Assembly: GCF_000344685.1 (NCBI RefSeq)
Contig: NW_006920416.1
Span: 1,049,249 to 1,113,248 of the forward strand
DNA from: Gloeophyllum trabeum ATCC 11539
Lineage: Eukaryota > Basidiomycota > Agaricomycetes > Gloeophyllales > Gloeophyllaceae
DNA: 64,000 bases
Direction: 5' to 3'
In this document: positions 24,809 to 36,108 of the stretch, piece by piece
How the letters are laid out: each line of letters opens with the position of its first letter
Position numbering within the stretch: the first letter of the stretch is position 1
Notes under the pieces: generated by a model
Databases searched by the model: none
Seen by the model: only the letters and a program-made list of their open reading frames with translations
Told to the model about the DNA's origin: nothing
Position numbers and translations under genes: made by a program

Positions 24809-25541
24809 CCACAGCGGGGCTTTCCCCTCCCGCCAATACGGCCCCCCCCCTTCGTGTTCACATCGCATTGCTATCGCCGCTGCTCTGTTTCCATACGGTG
24901 TTTCACTGGTCACTGTCGCGCCACGATCGTGTCGTTCTGTTTAGATCTTTACCACGACTTGCATGGCCTCGTCGTCGCATTTTTATATCCTTCCCTCTCG
25001 ATATACCAGCTGCATATCATTGTAATACGTATTTTACCGAAGTCTGCATTTACTATACGACCCAGCAAGACATGACATGGATGCCTCGTTACTTTGCGAT
25101 ATCCAAACCGAGTCGTTCAGGGACTGACCCCAGCTTTGGCTACCGAAACCCTAGGCCTGTGTGTTTACAACCATAGATGATGATGATGCTTGATGGTGAA
25201 CTCCTCTTCATAAGGCAGCATTATTGGTCGGCTACCTTGGCGTAGTAGGGGTGGGTTGCGACAGCAACAAATACAGTCACGAGCTACATTTTACAGGAGA
25301 CCAAGGCGATGAAGACCGGGAGATGAGGAGTACCAGATGCCGGACATAAAGCGTCAAACCCGTCAAGACAAAAAACAACTCGAGTACCTGTACGTGGTTC
25401 TGCCTCAAGAGTGACATGAGAGTCAGTAAAAGTGAAAGCTTTATTGTACAGACAATTTCACCGTCCGACGAGTCAGAGCCAGCAGAGGCGCCGCCCAAAA
25501 TATCCACATCCGGTGGGCATAAGCTTCGACCTAGCTTGAGA
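24809..25541. other. Intergenic, convergent
   Basis: This is the 3' flank of PAC1 and of the kinase-like pseudogene. A run of nine C occurs at 24842-24850. No coding region supported. Confidence 0.5.
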
Positions 25542-27037
25542 TTATGGGTGTTCTTCATCTGTGATGGTGTTGCACCACTTCCTCCCTACACAGTCGATTG
25601 ATCCCGTGGCATACCGGAGGGCTCGCTCCCATTCTCCGTTCGTTAGCAAGCGCCAGCGCAAGTGCGAGAGGAGATGCTCCTCTGCCCCAGGCCTAATTTC
25701 CGAAAGGTAGACGATGGTTCCATAGAAATCGACAAACTGAGGACAATGAGTACGTCAAACTACCACATGAAAAAGGGCGCCTACGCACGTCTTTGCCACA
25801 CATCCTGCATCGTTACTACATGATGGATTTCGCGACATCCGAAATCCGCTTGTCTAGGCTGAAGGTCGTCGAAAATAATGGCATGATTCATCTGGCAGTT
25901 GTGCGGCTTCACATCCTCTAGATCAATGAACATAGCTTTCCCGTCGTTCATGAGTATATTGCGATCATCGAAGTCGCCGTGCATAAAGCCAAAACGGTGC
26001 AGTTGGTATAGTTTGTTCACGACGTCCACCCTAGAATGACGCTCAGCATAGAGGACAAACGCAGCAAGATACAGGTGAGAACACACTTGAATTCCGGTTC
26101 ATAATCATTGCATCCTTGAAAATCGATAGGATTCCGAGCGTATTGGAGAACAACGAAGGAGACAAGCTCGGCACCTCTTCATCGTCAATCCGAGCTTGAT
26201 ATAGCCCGTAGCATCGCTGCATCTAGGGATGGAATAGCCCTGAAATCCCCGGAAAGCTCGTTCATAGGCGTCGATTTCACGGACGAAAGCATCTGGCCTC
26301 GGCGACGGAGCATACATATCCGTCTTCAGGATCACATCGATGGTTTTGATCCATGAATATGGAGAGCGCTCCTATAGACCGTACTATCATTTGGGTAGTT
26401 TTGCAAAATTTGCAAAACTACCGCAGCCCCTAGAGAGAGCTCTATACCAAATAAAAAAATTCAGAGACTTCTTAGGCGTGTAGATATAGACTAGTAGATA
26501 CCCTCTGTGAAGTTGGTTTAGGGAAATATCGAGTGGTCATGGAGAGGGAGGAAGAGGAGGGTGTTTGCAACTGCCTACAGACCGTGTGAAACCTAGATCT
26601 GGTACCCATTCCATGATTTTTTGCCGGGATTTTGTTTGGACTATACTGGTGTACCATACATTGAGCTACCTAAGCAGCCCGATTGTGGAGAGATAGAGAA
26701 TGTAGCTATAGCAAACCTGTTTTGCAAAACGCCGAGAGGCGGATCGTGACAAAAACGTGATGAATCTCGCGGGGATGTCACGCGTGACAAACTTTTGCAA
26801 AACCCCCTGCACACCCCGGCATCTGTCCAGCATCCTCTACACCATGAATTAAAATACAAAAAAATCACAGTTGGGTACATAAAAGGGTGCTACACGATGC
26901 CACAAAAACGTTTTGGCGCAAGAGCTAGCGAATTGGCCGCAACACGTCGATTTACAGAGAGTTTTGCAAAACTACCCAAATGATAGTAGTATATTTTCCT
27001 TCGTCGCCTCGTGAATGTGCCCCTTCAGTGGACCACC
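25542..27037 (-). pseudogene. Protein-kinase-like pseudogene split by a MITE
   Basis: Read on the minus strand, fragments of one kinase-like protein follow each other: GDEGKYTTVYR (before the MITE insertion), VILKTDMYAPSPRPDAF, FQGYSIPRCYG, GAELVSFVVLQYA, then the catalytic-loop-like LHRFGFMHGDFDDRNIL and a DFG-like IDLEDV, and a C-terminal FVDFYGTIVYLSE ending near 25542. It fits the fungal kinase-like/phosphotransferase-like group (HGD loop with NIL). A 603-bp MITE interrupts the N-lobe, and at least two frame changes are needed (around 26340 between HGS and TIDVILK, and around 26170 between DDEE and GAELV). The gene is therefore very likely dead. Confidence 0.75.
26384..26986. mobile_element. 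Non-autonomous TA-target MITE (Tc1/mariner- or pogo-like), 603 bp
   Basis: Perfect 25-bp terminal inverted repeats begin CTATCATTTGGGTAGTTTTG at 26384 and end with the exact complement at 26986. Both sides are flanked by the dinucleotide TA (26382-26383 and 26987-26988), the target duplication of Tc1/mariner/pogo elements. The motif TTTTGCAAAA also recurs inside, near 26730 and 26790. No transposase frame exists, so it would have moved by another element's enzyme. It sits inside the kinase-like pseudogene. Confidence 0.9.
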
Positions 27038-27630
27038 GCCATTCCCGCCGGCAGCCATGCGGTTGGAGCCTTCTGGTCGGACGGTCCAGAACCGGCTTGC
27101 CACGAGCTCGTGGAGGCGGCATTCGATAATCAGGCTGCTGAGATAATTGCTCATGAGCGCAGACAGAGTGGTATCACTGGTCCCGGTGAGCGGGTATGTG
27201 TAAGGCAGTTGATCAAGGCATAGTTCCGAGGCCTCCTGGGTGCGCACTGCGTGTCGTGAAGGTCGAAGTCAAGGCGGAAAGAGCCGTGGGCGCATTTGGG
27301 CGCCAACCGCGACCTCCACAGTGGTCTCGTTTTGCCGGCGCACTGACTGAGAGTATACACGCGTATGTATTCGGGGAGAAAGCTATTGCAGTGCCTGACA
27401 TATCCACCTGTAACTATGTACTTACGGCTGAGCCACAAGACAGGAAGGAAGGGAAGAATGCATGCTTCTTGCAGGCTACCCAGCGGTTGAGATATACGAG
27501 AATGAGTGGTGCATAGACGATTTCCAACCAGAGCAATGACGAGAGAACATGATGGACTCCGAATTCAACAGCCAGGGTGATCCACAGTACTGGGAAACTC
27601 AAGACAAGCCTCCCAGGAAAAGGGTGCAGT
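27038..27630. other. No confident gene; possible 5' remnant of kinase pseudogene
   Basis: Minus-strand frames here contain segments such as FRLDFDLHDTQCAPRRPRN that could be the N-terminal part of the kinase-like gene, but they do not splice into a clean model. Confidence 0.35.
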
Positions 27631-28600
27631 TCATTGTTGTCCGGACGGTGTGTGCATGTGCGCCCTAAGATCCTGCACTGACAGGGATCCGCCCAGCATC
27701 TCGCGGAGCGGAATGCTGCTGGTCCAAATACTTCTATCTCCCATGCTGATATCATCCTGCCACTCTGCCGGGGTAAGGCGCTCACTTCGGAAGGCAAAAT
27801 GGACACGTCCGGACGGGTCGTACTCCTCGGCGATGTCACGACACAGATCAGGCAAGGGACCGCCTTCGGGCGGCATAGGGAGTACCACGACCAGTATCTG
27901 CAGGGCCCGCAGCTTGAGCATGGCATCCAGCATTTCGTAGAGAATCAACTGCTCGCTCAGGTCCTGGCCGGGCACTGCCAAGTGCGTGATGTTGGTGAGA
28001 TACCTCACCGGTATCCACGGTGACATCTGACAGTTCTCGAGACGCAGATGCGAGAGGCCCCGCAGGAAGTGTCGACCGATGGGCAACTCGGACCATGTAC
28101 TGAAAGTCGTGGCGGGGGACAAAATCGAAGGTGTGGAGAGAGCGACAGGGAAAGCGTGTGGTATCTACTCCGCTGGCAAGAGGCCGCTGGTCTCCACGTC
28201 GCTCAGACTCGCTGCCGCCACCTGCGGGAGGCATGCCCGTGGTTGTGAGAGCATCTAGGAGGGGCCACATGTAGGGACCCCACAGAGCGAGATTGGTTAC
28301 CTGTGGCATAGCGAGGAAGAATGGGATGGCGACCTTCCATCCGCTGTACTCTGCGCCTCTCTGGATCCACAAATTATGCACCCTACCGATATTTGTAGGT
28401 AAGCCATTGTCGGGTGCTAGTGCCCGGCAGTGCAGAATGAGAGTCGTAAAGAGGGGCGTCACCGCCAGTTCTCTCGCCCACGAACATATCTGCGATATCA
28501 ATAAATCGTTCTCTTTTGACGAGTACGCTGCGAGCTTCAAAATGGAACATACGAGTTCTGTTGGCAGATCAATACCTTGAGCGGTGAGATTCGTATTCAT
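27631..28600 (-). CDS. F-box/LRR-like hypothetical protein, apparent frameshift
   Basis: From ATG 28600 (MNTNLTAQGIDLPTELVCSI) an F-box-like opening is followed by leucine-rich segments (FFLAMPQVTNLALWGPYMW) typical of the many Agaricomycete F-box/LRR-like proteins. The first frame is good down to SLHTFDFVP; the natural continuation, LPIGRHFLRGLSHLRLENCQ and YLTNITHLAVPGQ, lies in another frame. The switch coincides with a run of five G (28114-28118, plus strand), so a one-base indel is the simplest explanation, either real or a sequencing error. The protein ends near 27631. I infer a substrate-adaptor role from the F-box alone. An upstream in-frame ATG at 28660 is possible. Confidence 0.6.
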
Positions 28601-29212
28601 TATGGTGATTCGGATGTCTTGATCATGAAGCTTTGAACCTGTGCGATCGTCTGTGAACAAGATCCTCGAGCTGCTATGTGATCTGGGATATGAGTCGGAG
28701 TTCGGAAGGATTTACTTGCGCATCTGCGAATTGTCCGCGATGTTGTTGTCCATGAGAGTCCATTGAGAGGCCCGGAAACTGGTGTGCGCATGCTACGTGC
28801 TGTTATATGAGGAGGTTGCGTACGATCTGTGTCAGAAGAGCCGTTGTATCGATAGTGGTATCGAATTGGTTAGAGCGACGTAAGTCTATGCACAAGTACT
28901 TACTCTGCCGGAGGCCAGATTACCATAAAGCTCCGCAAAGACATACTAGGGTCCTAGTAGTAGAACGCTGCCTGCGCGCTCAATGTTGATGCTAGGTACG
29001 CTTACTATCTGCTTCATTCTGTCCCTGGCGAGGACTTCGGCAGACAAGCGTTATCGCATGTAAAGCCTCTGAGAATAGTGACATACAACCAACAGAAGGT
29101 GCACGACAAATTGGGAATAGACATATAGGACCGGTCAGTACAAGTAGATGAACCAATAAATTGCCAAGGCGAGCGTCCTCCAGTCCATCGGCAGTACCAG
29201 CATAGTACGAGT
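28601..29212. other. Intergenic
   Basis: It holds the 5' flank of the F-box/LRR-like gene and the 3' flank of the first Hsp70-like gene. No gene supported. Confidence 0.45.
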
Positions 29213-31679
29213 CTAGTCGTCTCCCAGATAAACAATGGATGCAGGACTCCTATACGCCTAGTTAGTAGAGTGATGGAGCAGATAGACCAGCCATAGTACT
29301 TCTTTTCCGTACCCTTCAAAACCCGACATACGTGAATAGTCGTTAAGTGGCACTTCCTAAGCGGTAGTAAATTTACGGTGAGTACTTACGTTCTCCATCC
29401 AGGATATCTGAGCTTTGAGCTCTGTGGATCCAAATTGCAATACGACATTGAAGCCCAGCTGGTAATATGTCCTGCGTCCATTGCCCCGCCTTGGCTGCAG
29501 TGCTTTAATAGCTTCGGAAACCTCTGAAGAGATGGTGCAGAGTTTATGGTATGATCCTAGGAGTAGCCCGTCGATAAGACCCGTTTTCGACACGTGCTAC
29601 GACTCACCAGACTCGACGTCCGTCCACTGGGGATTGACACTAGTACCACTGTAGGACATGACATCCGCCTCCACCGTAAACTCTTTTCCACCAAGGTTTT
29701 GCCATAATTGATGCATTTTAATTGTATACTCCTTCTCCGCATGAACTGTGGTTCCCTAGAAGTAACATCTGATGTCAGATACGGAGGACCGGCGATATCA
29801 CCCGGTTTACATTCGAGACAATGGTAAAAAACCTATTGGGTACCATTCTATCTCCAGCGGGGTCCGTGTAGACACTTTCGGATCGCAATACATGCTCCGG
29901 GTTGCTAGCATCGTATAAAGTGGCGCCATCAGTGCCGTAGGTAGTCGGCACCACGCGTGTGGATACGATCCGATCTACGTAGAAACCCACCGCGCCGTTA
30001 GCGACCGCTTTGTTCCTGGTGTAACCAGTCAGTACCATCGTCACGGCTCCTATCACAAACAATAGTGCCACTCTGTTCACTTACGTGTATCCGTCGGGGC
30101 GGGAGATTTCGGTGCCAGCGCCTGACAGTTCTCGGCGTAAACTGTTGAACAGATAGTCGCTGGCAGCAAAACCTCCAACGAAGAGTATTGTCTGTGCTGG
30201 ACCTCTGGCATTATATAACAAAACCGACGAAACCAGGCACGTACATCGACATGTTCCCCGGCCCGCCATTGCTCCTGAATGGCGTCCATTATAGCATTTA
30301 GCGAGGGGTCAAAGAAACTCGACACTTCTTTCCTAATCAACATGTCGTTGTTGAGAAGCAATAGCGAAGGACATCTACTACAATGCACATACCCAGTCAG
30401 CTTGAGGATGCCCTTCGATATTCCGAAGTCGGGCTCATTGTCGTTGCGCGAGCCAAACCGGATGGATGCGGGTTCAGTGGCTGCCTTGAACCTACGCTTG
30501 ACCGTGTTCTCGAAACACCTCACTATGTTCTCGATGTCTTGTGGATCGTCATAAATTGAGCCTTTGAGCTTCTCTATCCGCTGATAAGACGAGTCGTGCA
30601 TGATGTGGATGTCGCTGATCCTCACCGAAGAGATATGCAGACGCCCGTTGGTTAACGAAGACCGAGCCTTGCATGCGACCTGTGAGGGGTATTGATAAGA
30701 TGAAAGACACACGATATAGCGTATGATCACGTACACCCCGGTGCAGCCACCTCCGCTACTGTCAGCGGTCGTAGATCTTTGATGCAGTAGGAACTAAGGT
30801 CAACTGTTCCCCCTCCAGCGTCTACAATCATGATCTTGTTCCCAATCTGTGAGGCAGAATCCATTAGTCACAGCCAGGTATCCTCGCGATTGAAGCTCAC
30901 CTTCAGTGTCTCAGAGGACAACCCGTTCTCGAGACAGTAGTACAGGCTCGCTTCTCCTTCCGTGACAAACTGTACTCTTCGGCGAGCAGCGTCTACGTTG
31001 GGAACGAGACCCGCCTTTACAGCTGCCTGACGCATCTTCTGCTGCTGAAGACCGCCCCATCCGTTGGGGTGACCCATGACAAAGTCGATACTGCCCTGGA
31101 GGGATTGTAGGAGAGTCTCGCCGGCAGCGTGTGCGGTGCTGATATAGTTCTTCACGCACTGGAATAGATACGCGAGGAAATCGGCGAACACGTCCACGAC
31201 GGTCTTGTTGGCGGGAAGCGGAGGTATATCGCCGTCTTTTACATGCGAAGCATTCATCTCCTTCGGCCGCAGATGAAGCTTGAACCTGCCCGCGATACAG
31301 TCAGATCAGTTGTAGGCAAGCGCAAGATGCCCACCATTCTACTCTGATCCACTCATTGTCCTCGGCTTCCCCACTTTCACGCAAATTCTCCGCCTCTTGA
31401 CCAGCGGCTTGTAGAACACCATCGGCGTCGTAGTATAAGACGGAAGGGACTTTAGAGTCCCCTCCCGAGCTAGTTTGGCCGGGATATCTAAGGGCATGGT
31501 CAGTATTTCAAACCTCTCCTGATTGACAAATCGCACGTAGTCACGGTCAATATCTGAGGGACGATCCCGGGATCGAGAATACTGTACGAGACGCCACTGC
31601 ACGTCGTGCCGACATCGAGCGCGACCACGAGTTTACGAGTGGAACCGCCATAGGGCTTGCGAAACTGAGCGTTGGCCAT
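29213..31679 (-). CDS. Hsp70-like (HSPA12-type) ATPase, copy 1
   Basis: Member of the actin/Hsp70 ATPase fold; fungal HSPA12-like proteins are usually uncharacterised and lack a canonical substrate-binding domain. ATG 31679 opens MANAQFRKPYGGSTRK. The phosphate-1 loop is ALDVGTTCSGVSYSILDPG, phosphate-2 is IVDAGGGTVDLSSY, and the adenosine motif is ILFVGGFAASDYLFNSLR. Other marks are FVMGHPNGWGG and QFVTEGEASLYYCLENGL. Exon 1 is 31537-31679, exon 2 is 31335-31487, with about seven more to the stop at 29213; the C terminus is SPASIVYLGDD. No EEVD or ER-retention tail is seen. It is transcribed away from the coiled-coil gene at 31970, 290 bp off, and is closely related in sequence and exon layout to the gene at 36109-38577. 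Confidence 0.88.
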
Positions 31680-31969
31680 GGTAGGAATGAGGGGGTTATT
31701 GACCGTCCCCGTTCGTGAACCGTTTGTTTATAATCAAAGTTGCCGAAGCAAAGCGTTCTGCCTCATGTCGGGTGGGAGGACCCCTCGTGTTGGACTTCGA
31801 CGCAGCATCCGCAGGCTCGAACTTAATCGACGCCAGAGACATGGCTCAGTAGACTGCAATGCCAAATACAGGGTGGACATGCTACTGCAACATGCTGATG
31901 CTCCTCGTTCTTGGGGCAAAGTCACACCCACTCGGCGTCAGGGTTTGTCGCACCCTGTCTTGAACGAAG
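31680..31969. promoter_or_regulatory. Divergent promoter, unit 1
   Basis: This 290-bp region between the Hsp70-like and coiled-coil starts must drive both. It contains CTTCGACGCAGCATCCGCAG at 31795-31814, which recurs with one mismatch in unit 2 at the same relative place. CCTCATG (31761-31767) and CATACAG-like sequence are also shared. Confidence 0.65.
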
Positions 31970-33417
31970 ATGCTAGGAATTCTTAGTCGCCTTCCTAAAC
32001 TTGCAATTGGCGCTGTCGGTGCAGTGGTCTTCATCATGAGTTGGGTCTCAAATTTTTCATCCTGGATTCCCCGGGTTGGGAGGAGCAATAGTGTTGAAGG
32101 CGGCAGCACGAGAGTGCGGGAGGACTATGCAGAAGAAGCCCGGGAACGCGACCACCGCTCAGCGCGAGCGGATCACGAGATACGAAAGTTGAAGCGAGCG
32201 CTGAATAACAAGGACAAAGAGATCAAGGAAGAGCAGCAGAGACGGAGAGAGCTTGAGTCTGCTCGGCGAAGGCAATGGCAGGAGAAAGAGCAAGAAGTGG
32301 AACATCTGAAGAACGACCTTGCCCACCAGCGACGCACCATAGACGAACTTCGCACGCAATATGCAATGCTCACGAAACAGAAGGACGAGCAAGGCCAGCT
32401 CCTCGAAGCACGCACGGCCGAGCTACAAGCCGCCCAGGTGTTCCTCGGGAAAACCGACGCATTGTCCGCCGCGGAGGTCAGGAATATGCTCAGAGACCTC
32501 AACACAGACATATTCCAGACAGCTGCCAAGCTGGCCGACGCCATCGACTTGAGCTACCGGCCCGATGACTCGGTGGCGGCAGCGCCGGCGGTGCAGGATG
32601 CACTGCAAAACTGGCTGGCGCCGGAGCTCCTGGAAGCTGTGAGTGACACGCAGGACTCGTCTGTCCTGCAAGCTGCGATTCAGGGCGTCATATGCGGCTG
32701 CTGCCATGAAATAATCGGCGGATGGCCGCTCGTTCTCGAGAAAAATCGAATGGTCCCGAGCTCTGGATACGAAGACCTTTATGAGAAGATCAGGAACCAA
32801 GGTGAATACTGTCACAGCCTTAGAACGCGAGCGTAGCTGAAACAGCTCCAACAGAGCCCCAGGCTGTCGCAGGTCGCTGGCGCTCCCTCTCCCGACGATA
32901 CCAGCGAGAATGGGATAAAGGCGGAAACACCGAGCGTAGAGATTTTGTATCCTATGCGTCCCACGAAGTCTACCTCGTGAATGTAGCAACGGGGTGCGTT
33001 CTCGCCCCAGAACTCGGTCAAGCCATATCCGACAGCCTGGAAGGAATTATCAAGCTAGCTCTTGGCTTGCGGAACGTTCTGGGGGAAGATATTACTTCAT
33101 GCGACTTCGCCACCGTGGTAGCTAGTCCGGGCCATCTGCTGGACCTGCAATGGATGGACGAGGAGGGAGGAGACCCCTTCGGGGAGCAGGCCTACGGAAG
33201 CGAATCCCGCACGCTTTGCACGACAGAACTGGGACTGCTCCGCACCGAGAAGATAGGTTTGGAAGGCGCAAGCGAACACTTCAGCCAAGAGGTGGTGGCC
33301 AAATGCAAGGTGGCTTTGCCGTCGCTCTTCCAGCCTTCAGAGGCGCCAACGGAGGCACAGCGACAACAGAGGAGACGTCGGAGCGACCGCAAGGGCTCGA
33401 AGATGGCAGCGGTCTGA
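31970..33417 (+). CDS. Coiled-coil protein with N-terminal hydrophobic helix, copy 1
   Basis: Exons 31970-32801 and 32846-33417 give 467 aa; the phase-1 intron follows KIRNQ. Residues about 9-27 (LAIGAVGAVVFIMSWVSNF) form a membrane-length hydrophobic helix. Residues about 45-160 are a dense charged coiled coil (KRALNNKDKEIKEEQQRR). A conserved globular part follows: LRDLNTDIFQTAAKLAD, IQGVICGCCHEI, VAGRWRSLSR, LGEDITSCDF, LQWMDEEGGD and LCTTELGLLRTE, then a basic tail. The family is unknown to me, but two paralogues lie in this window (38824-40317 and 50373-51834) with the same intron position. It is paired head-to-head with an Hsp70-like gene. Membrane anchoring through the N-terminal helix is inference. 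Confidence 0.88.
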
Positions 33418-33995
33418 GGAGACAAATTTAGCCAAGGGAGGTACGGAAGATTGAGTACCGTTTCGCTGCAGGAGGAGGTAGGACAGCTCGAGTATGCTTT
33501 CGCCAATTTCTTGTTTCTCGAAAAATACGGACTGGATCCGATTCGCGATACGACATTCTCGACGTATCATACTATGCAGTAGTCCAGCGTATATGTATGG
33601 CATATATCTCAGCCTTTACCAAAGCCTGAGACGTGCTGTGCGCAAGTGCGAGCTGGTACTTCTGAGAACGCAGCCTTGACTTCGCACTCATCTATTTCTC
33701 GCGGTTCAGCAAACCGTCTTGCGGGTCGGCGTAACAGAACACAGTGCTGGCCGACTGGATGCATAGCTTAGACCGCCCGCCCAGAACACTGTCTAGCGCC
33801 GTCGGTGAGTCTGAGCGATAGAACGAACGTGTAGCCTGTCTCTGCGTCGGACTCCAGATCGGTCTGGCCCGTGAGGCCAGTCGCAGATAGCCCTCCCATC
33901 CTGCTCCAGTCTTTGCTGCCTTTCTGTCGCCCCCAACTCCTGAACGCTGTGGCGAGACGTGAGCTCGACAGAGACCAGGCAGAAAGGCAAGGAAA
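33418..33995. other. Intergenic
   Basis: This is the 3' flank of the coiled-coil gene and the 5' flank of the zinc-finger gene. Reverse frames here lack splice support. Nothing else seen. Confidence 0.45.
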
Positions 33996-35672
33996 ATGAC
34001 GCAGAGCCCGACCCTCCAGTCCTCGAGCTTTGCGTGCCGGTGGGACTGGTGCCGCGCCACGTTCGCGACCCACACGTCGCTTGTCGACCATGTCGTCGAC
34101 TCTCACATCAAGACTGCCCGGCCGGTGAAGAGGAAGGAGGTGCCTCTCATAAGGAGAGCGGAGGAGGGCGACGGTACTGCTACAGGTATGTACGCTTCAT
34201 GCGGGGATGCTTTCGCCGAGATATATGCGTCTGGGCATCTGCTCTGCCTGGCAGTGCTCATGCTATTGCCTGCAGATAGTCTCCTTGCGAGCAGTGGGCC
34301 CGCAAAGTCCCCTTCCGTCCGAAATGCGACAACCCCTGCCCGATCGTTCGAATCCCCGGCGGTGACCTTCCGCACGCCCTCCCCATCCCGCGCTTACCAC
34401 TCGCCAGCGCTAACGCCTCCCCCCAGCACCCCCCCTCGATCCTCCCAAGCCCAGCGGTCTCCCAGACCGTCCTTCAACTACTATGGTGCTCAATCATCCC
34501 CGGCGGAGACTGCGTCGACGCCTTCTGTCTCAGAGTCACCAGCCCTGGCGAACCTGGTCGCGAATGCTATCAACGATCTTTCTGAAGACAGTTTGTCGAG
34601 CCGAATACACGGGTCACCAGTACCCAAGGCTGCAAAACGACCCAGGACAGACGATCCCGAAGTACATGCCCCCGGCTCGCCCAGGGTCGATCAGCCTCAT
34701 GCAGGTCCCTCGCCAGAGGCGATGGATGTAGATACTTTGGACTCGTCCACTGTGGCAGCTGATCTGTGGAGCAGCGCGAGGGAAGCTCAGTCCACTGAAG
34801 GGTCGGCGTCGCAGTCCGCTGCTTATACCACGACGGGAGTTTTATCCATAGCTCCGTCGCAGAATGTCAGATCCGACGCACTCTCGATATCTGTGGTATC
34901 CAGTACAACTTCGTCGCAGGACGTCGAGAGCCAGCTGACCCAGGACCTGGAAATCCAACAGACGTCATTGCAGCCCGAAGCGCGACCCGCGGACGCGGTC
35001 CTGCAGACCCTTTCAGGTGTATCCCAGACTCTGCAGTCTTCGCAGTCCACCACTTTCTCGCCTACACCGCCGCGCCCCCAGGCATGGTACCAAACTCACC
35101 CTTACCTCTCATTTTCCCAGGCATCGCAACCACACGGGAACAGCACGCCGCCGAGCGCACAGAACGCGCATAAGACACCGTCAGGGCGGGTGCATGTCCA
35201 CGCGCACTCGCACCCGCACCACCCGTCCCCGTTCTTCCCCTTCCGCTCGCACACCGTGCGCATATCTCCTGGGCCGGCGCCGTCAACGGATGCGAACGGC
35301 AGGCAAAAGGGCTCGTCGCCCAGGCCCGGCTCTGCGTCGGGCGAGCGGCCTGTGATCCACGTCCACCACGTCCACCATAATCACCGCCACGACCATCCGC
35401 ATCCGCAAGTACACCTACAAGCGAGTGGGAGCGAGTCGGGGGCCTCGACTCCGTCGCAGTCTACTGCCGCGTCGTCTGCTTTGGAGAAGGAGAAGAACCG
35501 GTCGCCGGGCGCGGAGACGCGGTTTGATCATGCTGCAGGCTCGGATTCAGACAGCCAGGCGTCGCTGGGTGGAGGCGACACTCAAGCGAGCCTGCCGCTG
35601 CATTTCCAGCTGCAGACGCAAGCACAGTATCAGAGTCAACCAGAGAGCCAGAACTCGGCAAGAGATGTCTGA
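33996..35672 (+). CDS. Single C2H2 zinc-finger protein with disordered, His-rich tail
   Basis: Exons 33996-34185 and 34276-35672 give 528 aa. The N terminus holds one C2H2 finger with spacing C-x4-C-x12-H-x4-H: CRWDWCRATFATH followed by TSLVDHVVDSH. The remainder is Ser/Thr/Pro/Gln-rich and disordered, with a basic patch KAAKRPRTDDP (possible nuclear signal) and histidine clusters such as HVHHVHHNHRHDHPHPQVH near the C terminus. A nuclear regulator is likely, but targets are unknown. The 90-bp intron (GTATGT donor, CTGCAG acceptor) is a multiple of three without a stop, so retention would insert 30 residues. The gene lies between the two duplicated Hsp70-like/coiled-coil units. Confidence 0.8.
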   Translation: MTQSPTLQSSSFACRWDWCRATFATHTSLVDHVVDSHIKTARPVKRKEVPLIRRAEEGDGTATGMYASCGDAFAEIYASGHLLCLAVLMLLPADSLLASSGPAKSPSVRNATTPARSFESPAVTFRTPSPSRAYHSPALTPPPSTPPRSSQAQRSPRPSFNYYGAQSSPAETASTPSVSESPALANLVANAINDLSEDSLSSRIHGSPVPKAAKRPRTDDPEVHAPGSPRVDQPHAGPSPEAMDVDTLDSSTVAADLWSSAREAQSTEGSASQSAAYTTTGVLSIAPSQNVRSDALSISVVSSTTSSQDVESQLTQDLEIQQTSLQPEARPADAVLQTLSGVSQTLQSSQSTTFSPTPPRPQAWYQTHPYLSFSQASQPHGNSTPPSAQNAHKTPSGRVHVHAHSHPHHPSPFFPFRSHTVRISPGPAPSTDANGRQKGSSPRPGSASGERPVIHVHHVHHNHRHDHPHPQVHLQASGSESGASTPSQSTAASSALEKEKNRSPGAETRFDHAAGSDSDSQASLGGGDTQASLPLHFQLQTQAQYQSQPESQNSARDV

Positions 35673-36108
35673 AAATCTGGCCACATTATGAATATGGGCT
35701 GCTTGGAAATACTGCACTATCTCCTTCAGAATCAAGCACATTAGAAAATACTGGGTGGGGATGCGTTTTGCTCTGTATGTAGGATTATAATCTGGTTTGC
35801 GGCGTCGTACTGTTCCCTTGGGGTCGGACTTTGCTGTTTATCAACCGCAACTGCAACGATAAACTGGGACTAGTTTACGCCAAGTCGAGCTCAGACCACC
35901 ATGTCAGATAAACCACTTAGTGGGTGCCTATTAGAAATACAATGTACTACACCACTGCATGGGTTGTTTACGACTACATTAAGACTGCCCAATGGTGAGT
36001 ACGTCCATATGAGAGACTAGAAGAGCACCGGCCGGACACAAAGGTGTAGGCGATGTTGCGGAGGCACGCATCGGGAATACGGTCGTGGGGGTAAAGGTTG
36101 ATATGAAC
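35673..36108. other. Intergenic, convergent
   Basis: This is the 3' flanks of the zinc-finger gene and of the second Hsp70-like gene. No gene or repeat recognised. Confidence 0.45.

Noticed and set aside
31680..31969. Heat-shock elements in the Hsp70-like promoters
   Set aside because: No array of alternating nGAAn/nTTCn units was found in either divergent promoter.
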